Below, in pieces: positions 1 through 12,004 of a stretch of 64,000 nucleotides of DNA. Origin of the DNA: Patiria pectinifera (Eukaryota; Echinodermata; Asteroidea; Valvatida; Asterinidae); assembly GCA_029964075.1 (NCBI GenBank), contig CM057136.1, forward strand, positions 6,448,001-6,512,000, written 5' to 3'. The position numbers were made by a program, and so were the translations under genes. The notes under the pieces are model-generated. The model saw only the letters and a program-made list of their open reading frames with translations, had not been told where the DNA came from and searched no databases. Every line of letters starts with the position of its first letter. Position 1 is the first letter of the stretch.

Positions 1-3000
1 TTGTGACTTTGTAGGATTTGTGTTACCAAATGCTATAACAATATAATTATTTGCAACTCGTTACACGTGTAGCCTAAACAGCATCAAATAAATGTACTAA
101 GAGAAGATATGCAAAAACTGAAACTGACTTTGACATAACATGTCCTTAAACCTCAACAGAATAATAGTACGTATGGTACGCATGACGGCACGTATTTGTC
201 TTGGTCCCGCACCTGTCTATGTCACACTTTCGCAAGTAGGGCTGCGAAGGAGTCGTTCAGTTTGGGTAAACCATGAAGAAAACGTCATTGGTGGCGCCAG
301 TTTTCATCAAAAGCATAATTGAATAACGGGGTCAACGCACGGATGAAAAAAAAGCTCTTTCAGCTCACAGGATGAACTCCAAATCTTGTTAGCGATTGAA
401 ATTAGATTAAGAGCGATGGCCAGTCTATTCAGATCCCTGGTGCGTGTACTTAACGCCTTCTGAAGAGTCGTGGATGATTGACATGATGCATCCTCCTTGA
501 CAGCGAAGTTGAAGCGCTGGCACAGGTTTTGTCCAAGTTCAGCTTAAATGATAACATTCCTGTGCTATTTTCCAGTTTAATCCGAAAAATATATTTCATT
601 TTGAAATTGGTATTGTTTTTTTCTAAAAACTAACGTTTTTCAATCAAAAATTCACTTTTGAATAAATAGGATCGTAGATCTGGTCATGAAATTTCAAAAA
701 GACGTGGACAACAGTCAAAAGCCTTCCTCTTAAGACGGATCAAAGTAACCAAATAATAAGAGCCGAAATATAAAACCATCTCGTGATGCAATCTTACAGT
801 TTTCATGCAAATAATATAATCTTTTTTACACATGGACTTTGCGCCGGGAGATATAAGCTTACGTCGTCGAAGGGCAATCCCTAACATAAATCCCTCCACA
901 GAATAAGGTTCCTTTTCACTTTAACTCCACCTTCCGTAATGGAAGTCAACATGGAGAAGAAGACTCGCACTGCCTGAAGACACTGACACCGTGCGCAGGT
1001 ATCTATATCATTTATCAGACACGTGATTCAATACAGATACCATTCGGTGTTACGTTTACACACTTTATGCATTCAGTCAGCCACGAGGAAGTACCGAGGA
1101 CCCACAGTAAAACTTTCAGCTTTATCTCAACGCATCCACATGTTATCAGCAGATACATTGAAAATCAACTCAAAGAATGCTAAGGTTCTTCTGACCAAGT
1201 TCTGCAGGCCGTGCACTTTACCTGACGAATCAATCGAAGTTACCATCAGGAGATATATCCAAGTCTACTCGGAGGTGTTTTATTAGAGTACGGGTTTCAC
1301 GGATCTCCCAAGGAACTTCTAACTTCTTCCAAAGTTTTGCTTTTTTGTGCAATTTGCTTTCCGGCGACATCGTGAGTTCTATCACAAGCGTCTCTAAGGG
1401 TGCACTCTCGTCAACAAAATCGTGCGGCTATCGGCAAAGAAGCCGCTCTGAGCAGCGCCACCTGGTGTTATATGATGTCTACACGCAGCCACTTTTCAAA
1501 TCTCTAGCGGTTTGGAATTTCTAAATAGAACTTATTCGTCAAGGTTGAGTCAAGTATTGACAGTGTGATAGAAAAAAATTTGTCTAAAAGGCAAAACAAA
1601 AGGGAGAAATTATTTTTGTTAAGTCCCAAACTGTGATTTCAAAGGTGCTGCACGGGGGTCACATGTATACCTTTTCAGCACTGCTTATACTGGATGCATC
1701 TTACATCAGACATCATGTGTGCAGGGCCCAGCATACACAAGATAAATTTACATGAGAAATAATGTGTGACCTCCAACTTCGGGTGGTGTGACCGCCACTT
1801 AAATGACCAACAGACAGACAGACACCGTAGAATCTTTTAATATAGGATGCAATTCTGGCCTTTTGAAAATGATGGACGAGGCAGCGGGCCTATGTTTACT
1901 TTTTCCATTCTTTCCAAAAGAGATAGTCTTAGTAGACTATACATATAGTTTGTCCCTCACATATTTCTCATGGTAATAATGTATTCCGACCTGATCATTC
2001 AAACCTTAAAATCCCTTTGAACGATTTGTTTTGGGTTTCAGATGTAACCGCTCAGTTGAATCCGATCAGGAAGGGTAAATCTATATCCTATCGGAACTTT
2101 CCTTAATACAATTTCAAAATTTATAGGTGAAAAAGATATCCTTATCTATACAATGTGCATCCTATTTTAGGGAATCGCAAGTTAGATTTGTATTGCAACA
2201 AGTTTGACCCCAAACAAACAAAATATAGTTATTTAAACAAAGCAGTTGGTCACTGAGGACCGATAACGGAAATTTCATTAATTTCTAATCAAATAGAAGT
2301 GCGATGCGCAGGATCACGACGCAACCAAATTCTGCCGAAATTCACAAGGGGTTTTGTTATGAAGGTTTTGCGGTCACATGAAAGATGCATAGGTTTTACA
2401 CACTTTCTCCCCGATGGTCACGATCCTTATCAAATCAAGACCAACTTGGTCTACGGGGTCTAGGAATTAATCCGAGACAAATTTTGGACCAAGGCTTTAA
2501 GCAAGTGATGGTCCGTAAAATAGGTACGAAGAGGATACTAGATTGCACATCTGTGACCTGGAAAAGTTGCACAGCCCCATGCTGTTTTAATATTAAGAAA
2601 GAGGAAATATTTAGAAAACGCCATATTGTCCGAGTGGGTCTGAGTGGGAAATATCTCATATGGTACAAAGAAATAAGATCCAGTATAAGAATGACACTGT
2701 CCGTACTCGATAACTCTGGTTTTGGTCTTGTTATATTACAAGATTAGGTACTAAGACGCTATAACAGAGCAGTGAAATCCGTTGTGCCCCCCAAAAATGG
2801 CCTTTTGAACATTGCGTCTCTTAGAAAATATGATCAGTATGATAGAAATGTTAATTTACAACAGAAAAAAATTCTAAACTTCATGGCAGTGAAAAAAAAA
2901 ATCGCCGTCATCGATGCCGAAACGTCAATACTGGTTACTGGTAAAGCTGACATTAAAGTCGGGAAAACTCGATGGAAAACGTCCCAGAATCTATGTTTTT

Positions 3001-4400
3001 ATCTCAATTTCTAAAATCTCCTCAAGCTGTTATTTCATGAGTAGTTGAACACTAATATCATCTAAATATTTTCCGAATTTCATATTAATATGTTGTTGCA
3101 AACGTTAGTGTTACACCTAGAACTAACTCCAAGGAAAATATTCAACCAAACCCACATTAATGGTTTTCAATAAAGCGCCGAAGGCGCTACGGTTGACCGA
3201 TTTCGGCCCGGCAACACCATGACGAAGCGCATATTAGCATATTCATTAGCATCACTCGGCGTGACTTGGCGTGGGTCTCGGTGTCGACCAATGGAAGCCG
3301 GCCAAAAGGGTGATATTTATCAATTAATAACTCGTGAAGGAGGCTTTTCTCCAAATTTTTACTGCGCACCATAATGGAAAGGAACCTCATCAATATCCGT
3401 GAGGCTTGAAAAGGTTGACAGATATTGCAAACGCCAGTGTTACAGCTTTCAAAAATACACTTAGCCAGGCCTATTTTTCCAATTTCAACAAAAAGTAATA
3501 AACATATCACAACGATTTTCAGCACCTACTTGGATCATTATAAGGAATATAAAACCTGGAAGTTGCATGAAGATACGGTCTTCCAAACGGGATAAATTAA
3601 TTTTTGAAGATTTTGCCCGCCAACATGAACATATCTGTGTGAATGTAGTTTCATTCAAAATAAAGAGTAACGTAACCTTTAGAAATCGCCCTTCGCAGCC
3701 ACATGACCGTGTAAGCATCTAATTCACGCTGATGCAGTCTACAGAATAACCCAATCTACAATAGGTATCATTACCAAATGTAAACATGACAGTTGGTTTT
3801 CATTTTATTTGTTATCGCAGAAACCAAGGCGCAGCCGTCTATTCTCTTGGACCCATACAGACGGCACACCGTATACACACGAATATCCAATTCCACCGCA
3901 AAGCCTCTCGGTAAACATGTCCCCAGCATGTCTAGCATCAACGGCTTGGGGTTAAGACTGTTTTAATGGAAAGGAAAATTCCTTCTTAATGGAATACGAC
4001 AAAAGACTAAATCTGTTCAGGCATCTAGCTCTGATGTTTGGCTCACGGAAACTCAAATTTGATTTTCCTTTTCTTCTCCCGGAGAAGAAGAAGAATAAAA
4101 TTTGTCCACTTTGTCAATATAGCTGTTTTGTTTTGCGAATTTGTTTGTCAGTACATGTACTGTTGATGGAATCGACTACATGCAAGTCTCAGACTGACCT
4201 TTCATAAAAGTACAATGGACTTTTGCTGGGCGCATCTTTTTTTCCTAGTTGGCATGAACTCAAAGGCATGAACTCAATTCAGATCTTCGGAAATATTTAG
4301 TGAGACGCGACTTTTGGACGCCAGTTTGAACCAGACTGCCCCGACAGACGGTCCAACGCAACTTTTGTGAAGTTGTGATGATATGTTCATTAAGGCACAT
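1..4400. other. No gene recognised
   Basis: AT-rich sequence with short open frames lacking codon or family signals. A stretch near 3640-3710 (tttcattcaaaataaa and neighbours) resembles 35905-35965, so a dispersed repeat is likely. I see no exons. Confidence 0.6.
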
Positions 4401-4403
4401 TAA

Positions 4404-4536
4404 GGCCAAAAAAAAAAAGTCTCCGGTTTCTGGTATGCGCGATGATGTCTCAAACGCCAAACTCACTGGTTTGACTGGAATTCTGCTGCTGCGCAATTTC
4501 AACGTTTTTGAAACCGGAGACTTTTTTTTTTTGGCC
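4404..4536. mobile_element. PIF-Harbinger-like MITE, 133 bp
   Basis: Terminal inverted repeats run ggcc, an A/T tract, then gtctccggtttc, and the same sequence inverted at the other end. Both sides carry a TAA (4401-4403 and 4537-4539), which fits the 3-bp TWA duplication of the PIF-Harbinger superfamily. No coding capacity. Confidence 0.75.
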
Positions 4537-4984
4537 TAAGGCATCCCTTTTTATTCTCTGGTTCTAATTTCCGACGGACCTTTTACGGGCTCCCGACCCA
4601 AGAAAAAAACAACAAAACCTTTTTTATATTTACCGCCGACACTGTCTGGAATTCTCTCTACCCCTTACCCCCAACAAAAAATCAGTCATTCTGGCTATGT
4701 GTTACTTGAAAAGCTATTGAAGATACTCATTCCCAAAAGGTGACATTGTTTTGCCTCTCAAAAATGCCAAATGTCTGTCATGGCTGCCACGATACTCAAC
4801 GTTAGTTGAGATGCACGGTGCAGATAATCGTATGTGAGTCAACTTAAAGAGACGGCTTTGTTATTTTGTTCAGTGGTATCTACTCATGATTATCTCAAAT
4901 GCAACAAACGAAAATAGAGATAAAACGCACTTTACATCATTTCTTATAGCCATCTATCCGGTATGGTTACATCTCGAAAGTCCT

Positions 4985-5262
4985 AAGTACCATTGGTCCG
5001 AAGTCCCATTGGTCCGACGAAACATAATACTGTCTAGTTCCACTTGCTCAGGTTGACTGACCCTAGCCCTAACCCTAACCCTAATCCTATGGGGCGTCGG
5101 ACCAATGGGACTTCGGACCAATTGGACTTCGGACCAATGGCACATCGGACCAATGGGACGTTTATACCAATGGAACGTATAGAGCAATGGGCAGTCGGAC
5201 CAATGAGACTTCGGACCAATGGGACGTCGGACCAATGGGACTTTAGACCAATGGAATCCGGG
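4985..5262 (+). mobile_element. Inverted-repeat element with 15-bp tandem arms and telomere-like core, copy 1
   Basis: The arms are tandem copies of a roughly 15-bp unit (ggaccaatgggacttc and variants) in opposite orientations. The core contains about four CCCTAA repeats (5064-5091). A second copy in the opposite orientation lies at 41769-41957. Its open frames ([11 protein letters not shown]-type) are products of the repeat and are not a gene. Confidence 0.8.
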
Positions 5263-5418
5263 GTAACTGCAGCAGATTATTAGTTTGTTGAGGACCGGAC
5301 GACCATACTTAAGAGAAAAAATATGAGAACCATAGAAAAAAAAGGCCTGCCTTCTGAACTACTGCTATGATTTGGCTTATGAAAACATCGCAAGCACAGC
5401 CACAAAGAGGGTAGTTAA

Positions 5419-5895
5419 AGGGGCATTACGGCCTGAAATCCCCAAAATTCCATGTTTTGGATTATTTATTATACTGTTTAAAAGGTCTAAGTGAAAAGAA
5501 ACTAACCTAATGTCTTACCGTTCTCGAGAAAAGACGGAAAAACGCCATGGTGTACGCCTACATTTTCCTGTCGTTTTCTTTCAATGTACGATACACGTTG
5601 TGTGTGTCACATAAATTACACACAGCACCAACACAGACATTTTGATTCTTACACGTCCGAAGGTGACCACTGTGCGGCTGGGATCACAACTAGCACTAAG
5701 CAGCTCGATTTTTCCTGACAATTATTTTTACCCCCAAAATTCGTTCTAGCATAACACAAAAGCGCCCAGTTTTTGAAGGATGGTTGTGTGGACGTTTATA
5801 TTCTACGTTTAAATGGTCTTTCTTTATATATATCATGATTTTTTATAAAACGCGTTTTTTTTGTTAGCCCAATAGGGCGTATTTTAGGCCGTAAT
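5419..5895. mobile_element. Possible TTAA-flanked DNA transposon relic
   Basis: The left end aggggcattacggcctgaaat and the right end attttaggccgtaat are inverted relatives. TTAA flanks both sides (5415-5418 and 5896-5899), the right one being shared with the next element. The right terminus appears trimmed. No transposase is readable. Confidence 0.45.
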
Positions 5896-5899
5896 TTAA

Positions 5900-8538
5900 A
5901 GAGGTTGTGGAATGCTGAAAGTCATTTTTTTTAAATTTTTGTTTTTATTGTAGAGTAGACCCATATACTCCCATTCTTTTGTAATGTGCGTTTATATGTT
6001 TATAAAACTGAAATTCATCGAGTAATTTGTTGGTCGGCGAGCGCATTGAAATTGAAATCAACAGTCGTCGTGTTCTTCGTAAAATCAGAAAAATCGTGAC
6101 GTTATAAACAGGACTCATTTATACAACGGCTGTTTACAGCTGCCCAACGCGCCCAAGCAGCACGTGTGACTCGCAGTCAAGCAGTGAAAAATCAACATTT
6201 TGTAAAAGACTTGCAGAGATTAATATTCCTTTCCATCGCTTAATTTTTGGATGAGTATATTGAACAAGGACACGGTGATTTCTGAGCTGTTCTTCCGTAT
6301 AAATTTGAGCCCTGACTGCCCGAAAAAGACACAAGCGAAAACACGGATACTGCAACTGGGCAGCTGAAAACGCCAGACATCACGGCTCTGATGAGTGGTT
6401 TGCGACGTTTCCGTAAAAAAACAACAGCTGTGTTTTATCTAAGAACTCAAAGTATTATGTTAATTATCACAATTTTAGATGAGCATCAAAAGTCCTTACG
6501 CAACTTACTTCCTGATTTACAGACAAATCCAAAGGTTATTCTGGTGAATATTCAGTCCAAAGAGACGACAAATCGTCAGGCTGTTTTCGAATTATACGCG
6601 TACGGCACGCATAACGCCTCACGGCATTGGATGTGGTCGACCGTGTCCAGAACTAATGTTGTACGGTTAGCAGCGTCGCGGGCCCTGGTCAAGTCCCTCG
6701 CGTTGCCTGGTGCTTTTTATGTATACATTCGCCAAAAAAGGTAGTCCTCTTCTCTTTTCTTTCTTTGTGCATTTTAACCGTTTTTTTAACATCCTGAAAC
6801 GATCATTACGAAGTTACTCGAATTTTGAAATGGTTAACTTTATTGTTTAACAAAAAAGCTGTAAACAAGGCCAGGAGACCACACATTATGAGACTACCGG
6901 TTCACCTCGACCCGTAAACGTGGCTACAATTCATAGTCACGCTCCGTTCATAAAACAAAAATCTCTGGACTTAATACGACATGTTCGGCATCCGGTTGAA
7001 AACCTTTCACTGGTCCCGAAATTTAACTAGCAGTATCATTATTTTCAGTACCTAATTAAGACTTTATTCAAGCAATTCCAGTGGCAAAAAATCTGTCATT
7101 CAATCAAAAAAAGTAGGAAAATGGAACCCTGTCGAATTAGTCAGCAACAACGTAAGGAGGAATTTCTTATATGGACGCCACTTTGACTGTATACATTTTG
7201 AACGGGTCTACGGTTCTTCAAGATTGGCAATAGACAAATGGTCCAAAAAACAGTCTTTCTAAATCATTAACCAATCATATCTCTGTTATTTCTTGTCCAA
7301 TTTTAAAAATTGTACAAAAAAATTACCTGAACTTTGAAGATGAACAAAACATAGCTCTCTTGCATGCACTTTGAAAAATGGTGTGTGGTCTCGTCCGCGG
7401 CCCCGTTCTGTGGAAGGGGCCGGGCTGGGGCGGCCGCGTCAGGGGCCGGAGCCGGCCGGAGAAAATGGCTCATCACACGGTCGCCTTATATATACTGTCG
7501 CGATCGGGTGTCAGTACGGCACCATTGTTTTTCTGTGCAGGCGTGTAGCAGTTCCAAATTATCTTTTGAGAAAAGAAGACTCTTGCCGTACAAAAAGTAC
7601 AGTGCATGATCAGCGCTCTATCCGTTAATTTGGCTAAAATCCGATCTCGTGTTTCGCACGGTACCCCTTCGGACAAACTGCATGGCACCACGGAGGATTT
7701 TTATTCCTCCATGCTGACACCCGGACGGGAAAACTGGAAATTTATTGCAAACAAAATGTGGTGTGATTACAGCCAGCGACTGACACAATTAAAGACATAT
7801 AGGTTTGCCTTGGCCTAGTGCGTTCGCTACCCGTACACGTCAAAAACGAATTATTTTGAAATTCATACACCGTTTACCGGTGACAAAATCTACGGGCCCC
7901 GCGGCCGGGCCAGCGGCACAAGTACACCCGTGAATTTCCAGCCAGCTTTACATAGCGTGTCACGGTGATGTCAATGTGAACGATCGAACGATGTAACAGA
8001 CGTTTCTTACTATGGTTGGCCATTAGGACAAACACAAAAGAATGATCCCCGATCTATAAATAAAATGTTGTGTAACTATCAAAACACTGAATAATCAATA
8101 GAAACTACCAAAATGTCAATGGAGATCTTCCTATTAATTTTTTTTAACTTGCTCATTAGAATTTCGGGATTAAAAGCTGTTGCCAACAACGGTTGAATTT
8201 ATTGAGCATGTGGCTGCCCATACAAAATGTCGCTCAGTGTAGTTGTAAACAAAGTCATGTCGTTGCGCGGAGTGATTTGCAAAAAGTTTTGCTGGAGCAC
8301 GCTGCATCGGGAGTCCTGTTTATTTCGTCACGATTTACTATGTTTTGTTTGCTGCCCCCAACGACGACTTTTACACAAACTGCACGTTTGGGTCGAAACA
8401 GGACCTGAAAAACAGCTCTTAAAAGTAACTTTTGTATTCACTTCATGACAGAAAAAATAGTCGTTTTTATTTCATCACACCTTAGGCTACATATACCCGA
8501 AAAATGACGGAAATGTCTTCGAGCATTCCACAACTTCT
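5900..8538. mobile_element. Non-autonomous DNA transposon, 2.6 kb, TTAA target duplication (Kolobok- or PiggyBac-like)
   Basis: The left end agaggttgtggaatgct is matched by an inverted agcattccacaacttct at 8520-8538, and TTAA flanks both ends (5896-5899 and 8539-8542). A TTAA duplication occurs in Kolobok and PiggyBac; the AGAGG start fits Kolobok better. The interior has a strongly GC-rich patch near 7385-7460 and a CpG-rich segment near 6590-6700. No transposase domain was recognised in the internal frames. Confidence 0.65.
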
Positions 8539-10652
8539 TTAACATCATTAGACGCTGTGGACGCTACGTATCGTCAGTGTCACCACAAACACTCATGCAC
8601 TTACTACCAGTAAAAAGTAGCAATCGGAGAAAACGGCATCTAAAATTGAACACTTCTTAGAACAACATTTTGCATCAAAACCACAGAGTATTTTAAGTTT
8701 ACAGTTGGGTTTCTGGTTGTGGACACTTGATGTATTGAATTCATTAAATGTGCTGTTTTTCACCCGTTTGTATATTAAATCAACAAGAAATAAGAGAAAC
8801 CAGAGGTTCGCGTTTGTTGTTACAAACGCAGAGTGGTCGGGTAGACAACCATTTAATTAGACATTGTCCAATTAAGTTATGAATATGTTTATGTTAGAAA
8901 AAAGGACCAAGAACTTCAACATTTCCAGTACCAATTATTTTGTACAAAAAGAATGCGTCTTTTAGGGTATGATCAATTTCAGTAAACAGTTGGGTACACG
9001 TACAAGTTATTTCCGGTTTGATGGCCTCATCAGTCAAAACAGGGAAGGGAGGATACTGGAGGGTGTCCTTTCGTGGATGACGTCAAAATTATGTTTTTTT
9101 GATTGGCATTCCTCACTTAGCACTTCCATAATGTATTTGTCTGTAGTAAAATGCTTCCGTTTTAGAGTTAGATTCAGTTTCTATTGCACTTCCGGTAACA
9201 CCGGAAGTAAAGGTCAAGCAGTTTTGTGCCCAAGAAAAAGAAATGTTGCTTAAGGCACCGTCTACAACCTCACAAAAAAATGAACACGATACTCTATTTA
9301 GTTCAAGAGATATAGGTCAAAGTATTTTGTCAAATCGTGCAATCAAATCGCTTGATGACATAACAACAGTTATAACATCTTCGTTACATGGTACAAGTTC
9401 ACACTAGGTTTAATGATCATACAGTAAACCGTTTGGAAGAAATTGTGCTTTGTTTCGATTTCAGGCTGATGTCTTCATTTTGAATTCACCTAACTTTGAC
9501 CTTCCAGTAGACCCGGAAGTAAAGGTCAAGCGAGTTCACGTACACGACAAAAAATGTTTTTCAATTTATGGTCTGGTTACAAGGTTGGAGCATAATTGAT
9601 CATTTTGTTGAAGCGTTATAGATGAAAGAAGATCGATATTTTTTCAACGAAAATCGCTTGTAATTTGACACCCGTTGACATCATAATGACGTCAGTGTAA
9701 TATGCACCACTCAGAATGAGGGTCAATATATGTTAAAAGTTACAAGTTCATATCATATGCCGTTTAGGAGAAAACCCGCGGAAATGTGCTATGCAGAAAA
9801 AGAAAGAAAGAAAGAAAGAAAGATTAATCGCAACAAATCCAAAGAGTGGTCGGGTTGTACCCGACCACTCAATGAAACTTGAGTGTTACTTCGACGAAAC
9901 AAAAATTGTCACTTTTGCGCAAAAGTTGCCATGGATAATTAGCGTAATTATTAAAGTAAAGCTCTTGAAGCTTTTAAACCTCGTGCAATGGTATCCCTTG
10001 ATGAATAATGTAAAAAAAAAAAAAAAAATGAAAACTGAAGAAAAAAATGGTTTAACACGTGGAGTGCTACTTCGTTGTGTCGGTGACGGTGTAATACACA
10101 TTTGTATATTGGTCACTCTTTAAATATTTGAGGTCCAACTTTTTCCTTTCCCTGCTACACTTACGTCTATTTTTTTTTTATTCTGATGTACTCCTTTATG
10201 CAGTTATTCCTTAAGAGTGATCATGAGTAGTACCCGACAAATTGAACATCGTTTGAAGTCATTCCTAATAATACTTGAATGGGCAATTACAAAGTAATAA
10301 CGGGGACAGTCAAAATGTCACACCGTGGATCCAAATTTATCAAATGACCGATATTTTACACAGCTGTTCTTTGAGCGTTTGAACTTTTATGTTTCGCACG
10401 CGTGATTCATGTAAAATGTACATGGTAATTATCATGCAAAGGCATGTTATTTGGTCATCAAAGGATAACATAAGCCCTACCGCTTTTGAGGCCCGTAGGC
10501 GGGGGGAGGGGGGGTCGACTTTTTCCCGCAGGTCCACTTTTTCCAAGCAATATATATTTTTACTTAGTTTGTGTATGTGTGCGCTATCTTTGGAAAAAAT
10601 AGAAGATATTTAGCAGAAGCTCCATCACGCACTACTTATAGCCTACGTATTA
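8539..10652. repeat. Gene-free stretch with CCGGAAGT-type dispersed repeats and a GAAA microsatellite
   Basis: No gene is seen. Related segments near 9185-9220 and 9500-9530 share cggaagtaaaggtcaagc. A GAAA microsatellite lies at 9797-9824 and an A-tract near 10010-10028. A perfect hairpin gagtggtcggg/cccgaccactc is at 9843-9870, and its left half recurs at 8829. Confidence 0.6.
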
Positions 10653-10881
10653 AGCCTGTTTCCATATCGACGTAAAGAAACGCAAAGTGAAACGCAAACC
10701 GGACCTACACTTCAACGCAGACATATTGAAATGTTTCATTCGAAAGTGTCGCCAACTCAGACAGACGCAAACTACCTCGCAGACGATCGGCAAAATTGAA
10801 CCCGATTCAACTTGGCCGACTGTTCCGCGTACTATCTGCGCAGTCTGCATAAGCATTTAATGTCGATATGGAAACCAGGCT
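10653..10881. mobile_element. PIF-Harbinger-like MITE, 229 bp
   Basis: Ends agcctgtttccatatcgac and the inverted gtcgatatggaaaccaggct are flanked by TTA on both sides (10650-10652 and 10882-10884). The 3-bp TWA duplication and the short non-coding body fit Harbinger MITEs. Confidence 0.75.
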
Positions 10882-11026
10882 TTAATAGTCGTCACACGAT
10901 CTGTCCGAAAGATCAGAAATGCGATGCAGTCGTAGTGTAAGGTCCACTTTATGATAAAGGGTCCACTTTATGGAAGACACGATCCAGCCTGTTCTCTAAT
11001 TAAGCTGGCTACGGTCCTAAAATACT

Positions 11027-11933
11027 GGGGCCATATTCATGAAACCTTACTAAGCCTAGTTGGTTACTAAAAAGCATGTAGTTGTTTACTTATTCATGAA
11101 ACATTACTAACGTTAGTTAAATTCTAATTTTCTTACTAAAGTTGATCCAGGGCAACTTAGATCTAAGTCACTAGTTAGCAAATATATCATTTGTTGCTGT
11201 GTCAGACTTGGCTCTAGATCTTTAGGTGGCTTTCCCTCTCCGGTTGCCTTCTTGGACTTAATTCTCATTCTTGACAGGCATTCTCTTGACTCAGTTTTTA
11301 ATGTGGATAATCTAATTTTTAAATATCCAATGATCTTTCAACCTGTGAAAATCCTGAACAGTGTTGGATGAGAATAGCTGTCCATGCATCTTTCTTTTTC
11401 TTGTTAGTGTTTACATCCTTATGCCTAGCATCACTTTATCTTTTAATCCCTCATACTTGTCTGCCATGAAGAGTTCTCTTTTTGCGAAAAATTTGCCTTA
11501 ATTCCTTGCCATTTTTGTAGCCATGTCTGATAACCTAGCTATATATGCAATTCATACTAGAGGATTTGATGTTGATTCACTTACACATGCAGACGCAGTA
11601 CACAATAGAACATAATTATAGGCCTTGGTATTTTTTGTTTTTGCTAAACTACGCAAATGCTCGACATGGATTAGCCTAATACACCTCACACTATTGTATC
11701 TGTTGTCATCACATACCATACATGCCCACTCCACCCAAAAGCACCCAATTCTATAGTTACTCACGTATGCAACTAACTTCTCCTAGTATGTCACTAGTTA
11801 GCAAGGTTCTTAGTAAGGTTTCATGAATAACAATTTAGTTGTCAACTTCATAGTAGACTACTAGGTATTTTAGTATCCTACTATAAAGGCCTAGTTGGCT
11901 GCTAAGTTAGTAAGGTTTCATGAATATGGCCCC
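11027..11933. mobile_element. MITE-like element, about 0.9 kb, with long terminal inverted repeats
   Basis: The left end ggggccatattcatgaaacc and its inverse at 11914-11933 are near-perfect. Subterminal ttactaa/ttagtaa motifs repeat inside both ends. No target duplication was clear, so the superfamily is open. Confidence 0.7.
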
Positions 11934-12004
11934 CGACCTTTGGTATTCCTAATCCAGTAAAATGAATCCAAGGCCCACGGGGCACTCGACCAGTTTGAAT
12001 CATA

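Noticed and set aside
5064-5091. Possible true telomere or chromosome end
   Set aside because: Only about four CCCTAA units, internal to a two-copy element with unique sequence on both sides.
4954-5283. Overlapping frames with NGTSDQWD-type repeats (also at 41697-42005)
   Set aside because: They come from the 15-bp tandem arms of the telomere-bearing element.
6391-6744. 117-codon open frame near 6.4-6.7 kb as a transposase
   Set aside because: It lies inside the TTAA element but shows no THAP, DDE or other recognisable motif.
9843-9870. Hairpin considered as a Helitron 3' end
   Set aside because: No CTRR terminus follows at the expected distance and no matching 5' TC end was found.
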